NCBI GenBank assembly: GCA_949357655.1
Contig: CASHTG010000012.1
Location: 1,426,001-1,490,000, forward strand
Source: Parascedosporium putredinis
Lineage: Eukaryota > Ascomycota > Sordariomycetes > Microascales > Microascaceae
Direction: 5' to 3'
Length of the DNA stretch: 64,000 nucleotides
Shown here: positions 13,877 through 26,558 of the stretch, in pieces
How positions within the stretch are numbered: the first letter of the stretch is position 1
How the letters are laid out: each line of letters opens with the position of its first letter
Notes under the pieces: model-generated
The model's database searches: none
The model's input: only the letters and a program-made list of their open reading frames with translations
Told to the model about the DNA's origin: nothing
Position numbers and translations under genes: made by a program

Positions 13877-14622
13877 CAATGGATGGATTCATGGATCCAT
13901 GGATCCAATGGGTTCACGGCGATTAGATCATTTGGACAGACTACTTCGGAGGTTGTTGGCGCCCTTACGCCCCTCTTGCCCCTCTTGCCCCTGTCGCCAT
14001 CAATGACTCTTGTGTGATCTGTGCAAGCCGTGATCGATCAAGTGGTTTCTGTGGATTCCGTGTGAGCGAATCAGAGGGAGTGCCCTGAACGCTGGTTGCC
14101 TTTGCCGTGGTTCCTAGTGGTTCCAGTTTTCCAGGGTTTCAAAGGTTGGGCACAGCCAGCAACGAAAGTGATCAATGATGCCCCGCCCCCACTAGTCCCG
14201 GGGCATGTGCACATAATTGATCCACGGTCGCAAAGGATTGAGTTGAGGGTCGCAGATATGGATCACTGATGCAATGTTTTTGCCAGGTCTAGCCCAACCA
14301 GCTTGCCAACCTACCGGCACTAGCGCAAGGAAAGGACGCCAGCATTTGTTTGTTTTCCCCTTGCTTCTCTTCAACGGCGCCCAAGGAAGGCTTCACCGTC
14401 TTTCCCTCCTGCCGTTTGTTCGTCCAGTCAACCCGAACACGTCTTGGTCCGGACTCTGCTGAGCACTCGCTTCTTTCCTCGTTGAGTCACGCCGTTCGAA
14501 TTGCTCTTCTCTTAAATCCACGCGTTCCCTCTTGCTTCTCAGCTCAGGTGCCCCGCCGAATCATTTCATTTCATTTTTTTCTTTTTCTTTTTCTTTTCAT
14601 TAGTTCTAAGAGAGTCGTCGAA

Positions 14623-15670
14623 ATGGCGGGAGATCATGCTCGAGAAGTGCCCAAAGTCAGCGATGCAGTGAAGAGTGCGCATGTCCCCCGTCAGAGCCGT
14701 TAACCCCAGGCTCCTTTATGCGACCGCCGCGTTGGGACTGCGCTAATCACGTACCTTGCGATATAGACCTTGGCTTCGCGGCTACGGCCAAGATCGATGG
14801 AGATTGGAGCGTTGAGAGAGTGCTCGACCAAGTTTCAGACGGGCCATCACTCGCCACCGGATCAACGTCCCCGTTGCCCTTCTTCCACCTTCTCGAAAGA
14901 CTCAAGACGACGCAGAGAGAGGGATGGAGGCGGTTTGGGATCTCGAGGTGCGTGAATGGAAACCAGAGGGGCGCCAGAGACTGAAAAATCCAAGTCACGG
15001 TGCCACCACGTTGGACCTGGTCCCCGTGGGGTTCTACTAGGGCTAGCGGGGACACTACGGGCAAGAAATGCTAACCATGCGTTTTATTCTCAGCTGCGAG
15101 TCGATTTCCGACCACATGTATCGCATGTCGATCCTCACTTTTATGACACCTCCCGCACTCGCCGCCCGCATCGATGTCAACAGGTGCATCAAGATGTGCT
15201 TGATTCACGACATGGCAGAGTCCCTAGTAGGCGACATCACCCCGGTCGACGGTGTGGCCAAGCCAGAGAAGAATCGGCGCGAGGCGGCTACGATGGACTT
15301 TATTAGCTCCGGTCTGCTCGGAAACGTGTACGGCGGAGTTCCCGGCCGCGAACTGCGCGAGATCTGGCAAGAGTACGAAGACTCGCAGACGCCAGAGAGC
15401 CTGTACGTCCACGACATCGACAAGATGGAGCTTTTGCTTCAAATGTACGAATATGAAAAGAGGGGCAATCACGAAATCGACCTCGGGGAATTCGCCTACG
15501 TTGCGACTAGAATTACCCTCCCCGAGGTCAAGGAATGGGCCGATGAGCTGCTCAAAGAGCGAGAAGCCTTTTGGAGCGAGCGGGAACACGTGCAAGGAAA
15601 CAAAGGCGTGGATGGTGGTGTTGAAGATGACGTGAGGCAGCAGCAAAACGAGTATTACGAGAATGAGTGA
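14623..15670 (+). CDS. HD-domain 5'-nucleotidase (HDDC2 / YGL101W-YBR242W family)
   Basis: Predicted metal-dependent hydrolase of the HDDC2 family; yeast YGL101W and YBR242W are the relatives, and the family acts on nucleoside 5'-monophosphates, probably in dNTP pool control. I infer three exons, 14623-14674, 14767-14947 and 15094-15670, with branch-point words CTAAT and CTAAC before the acceptors; the first donor (GTGCGC) is the least certain. The product is 269 residues with no frameshift. The metal-binding residues are visible in order: His in SISDHMYRM, His-Asp in CLIHDMAESLVGD and Asp in HDIDKMELL. The preceding PFFHLLERLKTTQREGWRRF segment is typical of the family. The acidic C-terminal tail is not conserved. 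It is probably a housekeeping gene and marks the right-hand limit of any PKS cluster. Confidence 0.9.
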
Positions 15671-17161
15671 AAGGAAGGGAAAGGCGCTTTCATACCTTAG
15701 AGTAGATGCGGATGTGGATGCGGGCGACCGCTGCAGGGCTTCTCCCATCCATTTACGACGACTTTTTATCATTAACAGCGGCACTATTAAAAACCTTTGG
15801 GTCTTAGAGTTTGTCGGTTTTGTGTGGCCCACGATCCCAGTCTTGACTATGACTGCATTCATCAGCGCTCTTTTTGTTGTCGAGTCACTAATGGCGGGCG
15901 AACCTCATCTCGCGGGGAAAAGAAAAGGAGAAAGAAATGGCATTTGATCCGGATATCGACAGCCCTGGTCATTGTTTTCGGTGCGTTGGAAGAAAAGGAT
16001 ATGATAAGAGGCTTGGTATTATCAAACGTCTTGTCTTCTTCCATAACATCAAAACAACATTCCGCGCCAAAGACGCGTTGGATCGCGGGCATTGTGAGCA
16101 GCTTTATTCTGCAACATTTTAGATGGGCACATGCCGTCAAAGTCGGCAAAATAGCCTGTTCTTTGAGGAATTGATGACGGGCTTGATAAATTCCATGCGC
16201 AAGGTACATCGTACCTGGACTGCTCGGACTTGCCCCAGACTGTTGCGCCACGTGAGGCGGGGACACTCGGAGCAAGACGATGGGGTCCAGGTATTTGTGA
16301 CAACGTTGAATTTGTTGGAGTCAATATTGATTTAGGAGCACTTGACTTGTTGTTGAGGTTGGCCTGGCAGTCGTTCGTGTGGCATGTGGTGACTTCCTTC
16401 CTTCGGAAAGTACCTTGTACCTGGGTAGAGGCTTCAAAATGCAGAACGTGCAGGTGACCCCGGGGTCGTGATACTTGCAAGGTACATGCACTTCACAAGA
16501 GCCGAGCAGGGAAGAAGAAGGAATAGAAGAAAAAACACCCGACAAGAGAGGCAACAATGAGAGTGTCTCCTCACCTCGCCGAGTTGCAGTAGCGCGACCA
16601 CCGCCCTGCACGTCTAGGCCCTTGTCCACCGCACCTTTTTTCGCCCAAAGGAAATCAAAGGTCACCTGGCCCAAAACGCACCTGGGGAAGGCTGTCGGAC
16701 AAGGCCAGCGACAAAAGACTAGTGTAGAGGGGAACTTCTTTCACCCTCTCTCGCTTTGCAAAACCCACCGGGCAGCGAGGTCTTTATTCGTCTCGTTCGT
16801 TGTGTGGAATCGCGAGGGATTCTGAACAGGATATATAATCCGGTCCGCGAGTACGTCATTCGAGGAGCTGCGTCAAGCACGGAACGCAGAGGAGACAAGG
16901 CGAAAAAAACTTCGTCATTGGACAACGCATCGATCCGCGCAGCTTATCAGATCTGAGCTTCGCAGGCTTGTTTTCGGGTTCGTTTTTATCATACTCTCCG
17001 ACCTCCAGGAATTAACGAATAGGGTTCCTCGTTCTACTCGCCAACGAGGGCTCCGCGAGCCTCGACTTATCAACCCTCGCGAGTTGACCGACTTCGAAAC
17101 TTTTTTCGACCTTTCGTCCCCCGCCTCTAGCCGATCCGAGACACCGAGACGATTCGAAACC
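15671..17161. other. Intergenic, no gene seen
   Basis: About 1.5 kb with no open frame that looks like a protein family. A TATATAATCC stretch near 16830-16840 lies about 330 bases before the ATG at 17162 and may be the core promoter of that gene, which would give it a long CT-rich leader. Confidence 0.6.
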
Positions 17162-18774
17162 ATGACTTACTCAACCCAATTCCATATCCCTGGAAGTTTC
17201 GTCGATCACCCGGTAGCCGTCTCGGGCGCCTACCCGGATGTTTTCCGACCACCCACATCTCCGTCAGCGTCGAGCTCCGCCTTCCTGGCCAAATCTGCGA
17301 CAGTCGGGCTGACGGGTGCCGACTCGCTAGTAGCAAATCATGCGGCGAAGAGAAAGCGCGGACCCGAGCGCGACACGAGAGAAAACACGCCGGCGAGGGA
17401 CTGGAACGGCGCGACGTCGACATGGGATGGCGATGCCAGCAGGAGATATATGCTAGCGGGCCAGCTCGATACCCCGGGTAGCGGACGCCCCTCGGCCGTT
17501 GTGGAAGCCGGCGGCATTAATGTAGGCAGGGGCGGTGTAGACGAGGGCGCGGCGATGGAAGAGAGCGTATACTCGGACGTGGGATATCGGCGCGCCCTCG
17601 CCCCCGACTACGACACAATGATGGACTCGCCCAGCGGCCTCTTTGGCCCCATCGCCATGCCACAACCTCCGACACCCTCCTCTGCCGGCTGGAGCCGGTT
17701 CGCGCTAGGAGCGATCGGCGGAGTCGTAGGGAAGGTCTGGGAATTCTGCAAGGCGGGCGCGTTCAAGGGGTTTATAGCGGGAGGCGGAAAGGGGTATGTG
17801 GTGGAGGGGGCACACATCACCGAGCTACCCCCGACATCGGGCTAGAACCCGCCGAGCCGGTTATGGACGGTAGCCATCTAGTGCCTGGCGGCTTCCCCGG
17901 CCACGAATACGGCTCCCTTACCCCAGCGTTCCAGCCTTTGCCACCACACCCGACTCAACACCATCGCGGCCGGCCGCGAAGCGCAGACAAGTCCGCGAAG
18001 TGAGAAACGAGGATGATCTTGGACGCAACTGGGTCATTGTTGGTGATCCGACGGGCGAGCGTCGGCGGCGGACCACAACAGGGGGCGTATGGGAATGGGA
18101 CTGCCGGCGGTGCCCGTTCCTCCCACTCCCGGCGTTCCTCTCGCAACATGTCTCCTTCGGTAACTACCGGACGGAGAATCAACGTCCCGGTCCCCCGCCT
18201 CAGCACCGCAACCACCACTCCTGCCTTTTCCCGGCGACATTCGCACCGCGTCTCGCACGTGGGCTCTCCCTCGTACTCCAACAGGGAGCCAGCCAGCTAC
18301 GCGAGTCCTCGCCCGGCATCGCGGCTATCTCCCTCAGCTCCACCACCACCATCCTCATCATCCTATATGCCTCTTTCCCCTTCGAGGATCCCCGTGCCCT
18401 CGGCAAGGCTATCTTCATCCCAACCAGGCCAGGGCCATCGACGGACGAATAGCTCAGCCTCGGCCGCTTCGCCCCGGCAAGCGTCGTTCCGAACAGAACC
18501 GTCAGCAAGAGCCAAGAGCCAGATGAACGGTGCGATAGCCGGTGCGCCGATGCCGAGGCTCGACCCGGACGCGATCGAGTCGAGTCCACGCCTGGATCCG
18601 AGGCAAAGGAACTCGCGACGAGGAAACTACGAGAGGAGAGGGACGCGGACTTTAGGATAGCGGCGTTCAATGCGCGGTTACGAGACATGATTAGGGAAGG
18701 GAAAGAGGCCCTCGGGACGAAAGTAGAAGTGGAGATTGAAGGGGACGATGGCGGATGGTTAGACGAAGACTAAT
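17162..18774 (+). CDS. Conserved Pezizomycotina protein of unknown function
   Basis: I recognise this as a protein conserved in filamentous ascomycetes but can assign no function. The N-terminus (MTYSTQFHIPGSFVDHPVAV) is followed by a disordered Ser/Pro-rich part with a basic AAKRKRG patch. Next come the conserved core GAIGGVVGKVWEFCKAGAFK with a glycine-rich AGGGKGY, a DDLGRNWVIVGDP motif, a long Ser/Pro/Arg-rich region, and a charged C-terminal helix containing FNARLRDMIREGKEALGT, ending in GGWLDED. No intron is needed. These pieces lie in different frames, breaking near 17810, 17971, 18070, 18598 and 18722; three sites fit one missing base, two fit either two missing or one extra. Repaired, the product would be about 540 residues. 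The basic patches would suit a nuclear protein, but that is only a guess. Confidence 0.75.
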
Positions 18775-21700
18775 GCTGGGTGAGGGGATGCACCATTTTT
18801 TGGGAGATGAGATTAAGCGATGCGGCTTGAGAGGAAGGGAAGAGAAGGGGGAAAAAAGATTGCAAATGGCCAGTCTTGCCTTGATTCATTTTCTTGGGAT
18901 CTATACCTTTACGAACTTTAAATATGGGGTTTATAATCTATGATATCTTTATGCCTTTTACTTTACTGAGGCTGGAATCGCAAACGAGATGAACTTCGAG
19001 ATCTAGAACACCGGAGGAAAGACCTATCACCATCTATACCGATACCTACTGTCCTGCCTTTTTTCTTTTTCTTTAAAAAGACCCGGAAACCCAGGGATTG
19101 AAAATTTGAGAAAATGCTCCAACACAAGGACGACGCAATCACTAGAAAGAACGCCCGGCAAGGACGTAGCGTTTCACTCTGCAGTTGTGATGGCCGCGGC
19201 GCAGCACATCCCGAGATGAATAAAACAAGGAAAACGCGAGTCCTCTCATACATGTACGCAGCGTAGCGTAATTGCGATCGATTAGCATGCCTTGGATATC
19301 TAAGAAATGTAAAGTTGTCGCCAGGTGACGATTCCGCACACCCCCTGTTGAGTGTTCGGTGTCACTATAGAGGTTTCTCCCTGAGTTAGGTATAGGAAGA
19401 TAGCGGTGTCATCTCCTTATTACCTTGCTTCGAGCTGCACATGCGATTTAAATTTAGTCGACCGTCCTGCCTGGACCATCCCGTCGGGGCCGTTGGGTAC
19501 GCGGGGCCGGGGCGCGAGCGGGCGCGGGGAAGGCGTCTCCACTCGGCAAGGTGGGGTTTCACGCCGATCCCAAGGAGCGTTGGTCCGGCGAGGGAGAGAC
19601 ACACGGTCACGGCAGCATTGAGCAGGGTTGGACGATCTTATTGACAGGTCGCAACGCACGCGCGTCTGTTTAATATTGATGGTTTCTAAATGGAGACCAT
19701 GTGCATCGTGGCGAGGTGATACCCTTGGATCGCAGGGATGGAAAATATGTGCCCCGGAAAGAAAAGCCACCAAGCAGGAGACAAGCCACAGCCCTGAAGG
19801 GGGAAAGGGAGCCCATCCAGATGATTTTGTTCGCCTTTTCTCGACGATACTGTATTCACGGACAATCAGGATCGACGTTGCTTCACACACTGCCCTTGTT
19901 CCTTTCATTGAGGCCTTAGTCACTTGACATGTCCTACATCTGCTGGGCTGGAATGTCGTAAGCTGCATGGCAGTTGTAGGTCTCCCCACATTCGATTTAG
20001 AAGAATGATAGGGTAAGTAGGGGCCCGGCAAGAATCTTGCCTCAAGGCTGGGGAAGAGTGACCGCTTCCTACTGTGAAGGAGAAGCGATGCACTTGAGGG
20101 ATCAACTTCCACCCACCTCATCACAGCTCCCACAATGCACGGCCACTCACACCTTCATGCGCCCACACGGATGAAACTAGATAATGGGGGAGGAAACCCC
20201 GGGCGACAGAGAAGTCAACTGAGCAGACAGGCGAGGAAAGAACGGAATAGAGAAAAAGCGATACAAGGCCTACGCGTAGACTATGACAGCGAGTTGGCTG
20301 AGAGAGCAAGTGGGTAGGGGGCCTAGTCCCGAAGGCGAGCCTTGGGTGCCCACCATCTAGAAACCGTTCATTGACCATCGGCTCCGGGAAATCTGCTCAC
20401 CATCAGCTCACCATCTCGTGTCTACTCAAAGGAGCGCGACGTTGAAAGTGTAGGCGGAGAGAGGGGAGGTATGGCATTCACCCAGCCACCGAGAGGTGAT
20501 GGATTCGCGCTGATTGGTACCAGCGCAAAGATGGTGTGCATCAAGTCAGTCAGCGCCGCAGGCACGGCGAGGTCCAGTGGGCAGGATGCGAATAAGGTGC
20601 GGCTGGCCAGAAGCTCCCAAGCGATTTCAATTTCCTTTTCTCTTCACGTGTTGTTCCTACTCGTACATCCTAGCTCCCTTCGTCAAGCCACCAAGGCCAG
20701 CCAGTGGCGATAGGTTCATCCATGGATCCAATCTGGTTCCATCCTGATATGAAGGGGTTGGTGCCACAAAAACGATTGCGGTGAAGAAGACGGACAACAA
20801 GTCCCTGCACCCACCACTTACACGGAAGAGAAGCAGCGCACCCACTGACCAAAAAATGGGTGGCGCTAGGTTGGTATGTGACTTGTTGAGTAAAGAGAGG
20901 GGAGAGGGGCAAACGGGGAAGCAGGAGCTGGGGTAAACAGAAAGAAAGAAAAAATTCAACTGGTGGAACTTTGCATTGCAGGCAAGATTGAAGAAATAAA
21001 TTAATTGCTCAGGAGACCAGCAAGCTTGGCCTGATTGAGAGATGAGGGATGGGGAGGCAGTTAATATATTCTTTGCGGCGATATTCATTTGGATAAATTG
21101 CAAGGACCATGCTGAGGGTTGCATGGGACCACAGAACTCGCGGGGACCGCGCCCGTCTTCTTCAAGCGTATGCCGGAGCGAATGAACGAGTAGGATAGGA
21201 TGAAGAGATGACCACCATTCGCCGTGAATAAGCCTATTGCATGAATTTTCGACTCGTCCCTGATTTCCGTTCTTTTCATCCTTCGTCGACCTCTTTTCCG
21301 GTTCTTGGGTGAGACTGGAGGTTCTTCAGCCCCCAAGCGGTTCTTCATGCTTCTTCGCCAGGGTGCGCTGTCATCTGGACTTCTGTCACACAACATTACC
21401 TGAGGACTATCATTCTCCATGCTCATCCACCTGATGGATATCTACCAAAAGTGGATACTGCGGCGTCGAGAAGACTCAGCGACGAACAGGTGGTGGAAGC
21501 GCGGGAAGCTATCACGGCACTCAACGATGAAGTCGTGCGGGGTGTGGCCCCATCACTTTCTTTTGCCTTGTTTTTTTTTTTCTTCTCTTTGATCATATAG
21601 GGTTTCCCCTTTCTATAGTAACTTTGCTCGTCGAGCCACCCATCATCATAGTAATACACCCCAGAGTTTGACCAATTTGACCTTTGAAGTAAAGGAAATT

Positions 21701-24700
21701 GTAGGGTGCGGTAACAGGCTCCCTCCCTTCTTTGACACCGTGCTTTCCTCGGAAGCTGCGGAAAGCGAGATGAAAAGAATGATTCCCCAAGGGGCTTTGA
21801 CTGGCCCAATTTAGCTTGTCAAGTAACTAGTCTTTGGGGACGGAGCCGGACCAAGATTGACGAACCCTCTCGTCTTATTTTTAGCAGGTAGCTTACCACC
21901 TAAAAGAAGAAAGACCGGGAAACTTGGATCCCATGTTATAAGCAGCATTTTGAATCTGGGGAGCCACTCGGCCCAATCTATGGTAAGGTTGGATCCTGTG
22001 GAAGACGGAGTCAACCGATAAAGTGTAGTTCAATGGCTCCTCAATCCCTGAAGGAATCGATCGAGACCCTCGGCTGGGCCTGTCGATCTTTGAGGTCTCC
22101 CCTTGTGCCTTGAATTCAAGACCGTGTAGCGCAGCCCACTCCACGGCGGTGTGGTGTGCTGAGGTGCCTGGCACATCTTGTGACAGAACTTTGCTGCTTG
22201 GCCTTCCCTCGCCCATCCTACATGGTATGCGGGGGCCGGTCTTGGGTGGGCGGAGGCCGCCCCGCCGGTTGCTGGTTGGAGAAACCTCCTTCATCTCGTG
22301 TACTACTCAGGAACGAACGGCGAATGCGCAACCCCACAACTTCTTCCCTCTTCCGATTTTCAACGGTGCGCGGGGCCTGGTCCTCGCTAGTTAGGACTCG
22401 GCTGGTCCGCCTGCCAATATTTCGGCAATGATTGAGCCATACCTACCGTGCAGACCGCATGGTTGGCAACGGCAGGGATTCGTGGCTCGCCAAAAGAGCA
22501 AGAGGCGGAGAGAGGTGCAACCTTCGGCGAATGGCAACGGTGGGTGGCCAACGGCGAACGGCGAATGGCGAGTGGTGATGGCGGACCACTTTTGTGCTCT
22601 TGCTTCATTTCCCTACGGGGTGGGAAGAAGAGGGAAAGGCTCGGTCTATGTCTCTGCTTGTCCAGCCTTTCTCTTTTCTTCTTTTTCACCAAAGGGGTGG
22701 CGATGACTGGGAGCTACCTGCAGGAAGGCAAGATATTGCAGGCTGAAAACCCGGGTTCGCTTACTATGCCACCATTGCGCTTTATCGATTCAAGTCGCTC
22801 GTCGCGTGGGTGCGGACGTGCAGGTGGTGTGCAAGTGTGTGGGGTTGGGGGCTTCAGGACCGTCGGCTTCGAAGTGCGTCATGGTGGCTCGCGGATTGGG
22901 ACGTCTTCTGTTGACCCCATCCCGGCTTATTATTGCAGGTATTGCTCGTGCAGCTGGAGCTTGCAGAAGATGGTTCGCTTCCACGGCGAAAGGTGACACG
23001 ACAACGCCGAGCCTTTCCGTTAGTCTGCTGTCTTGCAAATTGGGAGTCGGCTTTCACCCTTGCTCTTCCGAACTTTTGGTCCCCGCTCGCGTACGTTCCT
23101 GTTCCCGCCCGTCATTTTTCAACCTAGACCATATTCCTTATCCCTGCGCCCGGAATTCTTCACTGCGATGGGCCCCTTGCTTGCCCGGGAGTGCCGACTT
23201 GAAGGCGGGCTAGGTCAGACTTCTGGCCAGTATCACGACCGTGAGCCAGAAAGGGGGTGGAGTTAGGGACATTCGCCCCCGGGATGCTGGCCATTTCGCG
23301 AAATCAACAAATGCGCCGTCGAGGACGCGTTGAAAATGGAAACCCGGGATTCACTAGCGCCGGTGTCCCAATCTTGCGTGACCATGGGTTCGCTGACGGA
23401 CAAGAATAGCTCATGAGTTGAGGTAGATGCTGAGCCTCGCGAGCTTGTAAATAATAGCATTGGGAGAAAGAGAAAGTTCAGATTTGATTAGAGCCGCTCA
23501 AGGCCCTTGGTGGCCTGGTCGGCTACGAAGCGCCTTGGTCCATGGGCCCTTGAGAACGGGGTCATTGAAGAGCCCTGGCTACTTGCGCCTAGTACCGAAC
23601 TTTTCTTGGTGTATATGGGCTGTCAGAATGCTGTTGGATTGGCGAACGGTTGGCAACGATGTGCTCTCGTTGCGGGGGCTTTTACGCCAACCTATCATCT
23701 CCAGTATTGAATCACTGCACCGTGCCTGCATCTCTCTCCTAGCCATTCCCGCTCCTGTGTTTTACTTCTCATACCTTGTCTTTCCCCATACGTGTAGTTC
23801 TCAACAGACTCACAACTACAGAATTGAATTGTTGGAAAGCGAAATAGGGCCATTTTGAGGCAGAAAACAGAAGGGAAGAAAAAAGCCGTTGCCTTCGTTG
23901 ACCCGATATGCGTGTACTCGGCGTCCTTGGCGTGAGGGAGCGTTCGTTCCATTCAAATGGGTGTACTCTGGCCTAATACGTCACCACCCAATCAACCCAA
24001 AAGAAGTTAGTTTCAGTATCTAAATATAACACGAGAGCACTCAAAAGTCATTTACATCAAATGTAGCTTCTGCCGAAAATCACCATGGTTACTTCCCAAT
24101 TTGAGTGGTGGCCGATGCGGGCTTTTTTCTTCCTTTTCTTTTTCCTTTTCTTTTTTCCATTTTTTCCTTTTGGGGAAGCCTCTCTTCCGTTTCTTTTTCT
24201 CTTTCTTTTTTTTCTCTCTTCTCGTGACTTGTGATGGTTCGTCGGGTGGTTAAGCTGGAATTGTGAACTTGGATCCATCCGTGTAAGTGCTCAGGTCCAA
24301 GGTCACTGCAAAGTTCTGCCCGTTTTATCCGCGCCTTATGACACGCCCACCCTTTTCGCCCTGTCCGTGGTGACTTCCCCCTCGTCCTATCTTGCCGAGG
24401 AAGAAAACTTAGACGTGAACCGGGTGTTTTGGAGGGATTCTCCTTCCCTTTCTCTTTCTTCAAGTCGGTTGATCTCGCCTGCCTCATGCGTTGTTCCCGA
24501 CATTCTTCAACACCCGCTGCATGTTATGGGGAGGCTATGGCCTCCAACATATCGGGCCACCTCTTGTCATAATTGGGGACAAAAATGCGTTGATTGATCC
24601 ATTACAATGGATGTCGAACTTGCACAGTCCATTTTACCACACGCCTCCTATCTACACCAATTCCCACTAATACGGGACATGAAGAATGCTAAAGTATTCC

Positions 24701-26558
24701 GAATAAACCCCCAGTCGATATTGGAGTTTTCAACTCCCATGCCGTCGATTCATCTTACAATTATCATTGATCAAATGTATTCTTAGAATCGCCCTACTGA
24801 CCACAATTGCCACCGGTATTGCCAGAGGCCGTCCGGCCGGGCCCCTCCAGATTGCTGCCCACCTCCCTTGTCCTAGCATTCTAATCGTTGGGTAAGCCGG
24901 GCGGCACAACCGCGTAGTAGTCTCTGTGAAGGTCTGAATGAGTGGGGAGATCAACCACACTGGATGGGTTCATCTAAAAGGGACAGGGAGGGCGAGGAAT
25001 GGCATGGCGTAGAAAAGCTGGCTGGCAAATACTGACCGTAATACCGCGCCGCTCCTATTCTTGAACCAGCCCAGTCTTCTGACCCAGGGATGTGGAGATT
25101 CCCGGCCGGTTCAATCCAACGGCACACGCTGTCCCCCTTCTTTGCTCCAGAGCCCAGGGCAATTTGGGTTGAGAAAGCTCCCCGTCAAATCTCGGTGGTT
25201 CACTGTGAAGCTAATTATCAATTACGAGGACACCTCTAAGGGCCAAGTATCTCCCTTCCCTGAAAGGGATGGGATGGCTGAATCAACCTATGATGTGTGG
25301 TCTTCTTGGGTCAACCCATCTCGCTTTTGCCCCCATTCTCACTCCCTTTTTTCTCTTCTCTCTTTTTCTCCCGCCTTTACATCTGGATCCTTTTGCTCTC
25401 TCTCATCTCTAGTGCCACCCTACTCCAAAAAGAGGTACCGCATTCAATGTGATCGAAGGCTTGGGCCCAAGACTTACCAAGGCCGCAATAACTCTTCATT
25501 CCCGTTACCACCCCACCACGTCAACCAAACTACCCACCCCGAACCGGCCCACACACACACACACACTCACACACACACACACACTCACACACACACACAC
25601 ACACACTTTCTTCGACTCCCCTCAATCCATGCCAACTCTCCCGGATTTTTGCATTCTCTGGCTCACTCTCAAAATAAAAGGGAGAGACAGCAAAAGGTAA
25701 ATTTGGATCCGTCCATACAGACGATTTCAGCCCCGGTCAGACTAGACACCCCGACACACCACACCCTGACCTTGCCTGGCCATTCTGCATTCTGGTCCTC
25801 TGCGAGCAGCCGTGCCCGTCTAGATCCGGGTCCAAGTCCCTGGCCAGTCCCTATCGCCCTTTCTCTCCCCACACCCTCTCCAGTCGCATCAGCGATATAT
25901 ATCCGCGTCCCCAACCACAACCCTTTTCATCTGCCATCTCCCTCTTCTCCTGGTCCATGCAACCCTTTTCCAAGAACCTCGAAACATCATCTGCTCACCA
26001 GTACTACCCTCCCTACCTTGCGATACATTCCACAGTGTAGTTGTGTTGTGCCTTCCAAGCCCGAAGCTATCCACCCACTTCCTCCACCTAGCTCGACCCT
26101 GCCCAAGTCCAATTATACGCCTGAATTGCAGGAAGAGGAATTGACCAACCGATTCACCTTTGGCCAAAAAACGGGTCTACACATTCGCTCCTTCCCTTGA
26201 TACAACGCGGCGCATCCACAGTCACACCTCGCCTTGTCATTACCTTTGGTCCCGGACATCCAACGGCACTTGTTTCCTTTCCTGGACGACACGACTCCAC
26301 ACAAGGTCGAGAGAAATTACATCTCCTTTTCTCAACTTCTCCTATAAGAAGGCACGACCCTCTCGATCTTTCCATTTCTACACCAAGCAAACATATCGAC
26401 CTTGTCCACTCCATCAAACAACATCAAAAGACTTTTTCTTCTAAGTTCACCAAAGCGAAAGAGTTCTACCGTCACTCGTCAGCCTCACGCATATCCCTCA
26501 AGTGTCCACCACTCATCTCTTCATCTCTATTCACTCACACATAACCGAACTATCCACC
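18775..26558. other. Long gene-poor stretch
   Basis: About 7.8 kb with no gene I can support. The longest open frames are low-complexity or read through the CA repeat. A stretch near 21375-21600 has a coding-like reading on the plus strand that I cannot identify. The last kilobase before 26559 is strongly pyrimidine-rich and is probably the promoter and leader of the small secreted protein. Confidence 0.5.
25550..25606. repeat. (CA)n microsatellite
   Basis: A CA dinucleotide array of 57 bases interrupted twice by CT (ACACTCAC). Intergenic, about 950 bases upstream of the small secreted protein gene. It creates a spurious His/Thr repeat in any frame read through it. Confidence 0.97.

Larger units (their letters stand above)
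13444..14622. other. Intergenic: PKS 3' region and next promoter
   Basis: No gene seen. It contains a 19-base T run (13599-13617) within a longer T/C tract, a perfect 12-base tandem duplication at 13853-13876 followed by ATGGATCC-type repeats, and a triplicated CCCCTCTTG-like motif near 13970-13992. The last 100 bases before 14623 are pyrimidine-rich, as expected of a fungal leader. Confidence 0.6.

Noticed and set aside
19420..20133. 237-codon open frame on the minus strand
   Set aside because: Composition is random-like, with overlapping frames of similar length on the other strand and no recognisable motif.
25061..26200. 379-codon open frame on the plus strand
   Set aside because: It reads through the CA microsatellite and pyrimidine-rich leader DNA, giving Pro/Ser/His low complexity with no motif. 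It is probably the promoter and leader of the small secreted protein gene.
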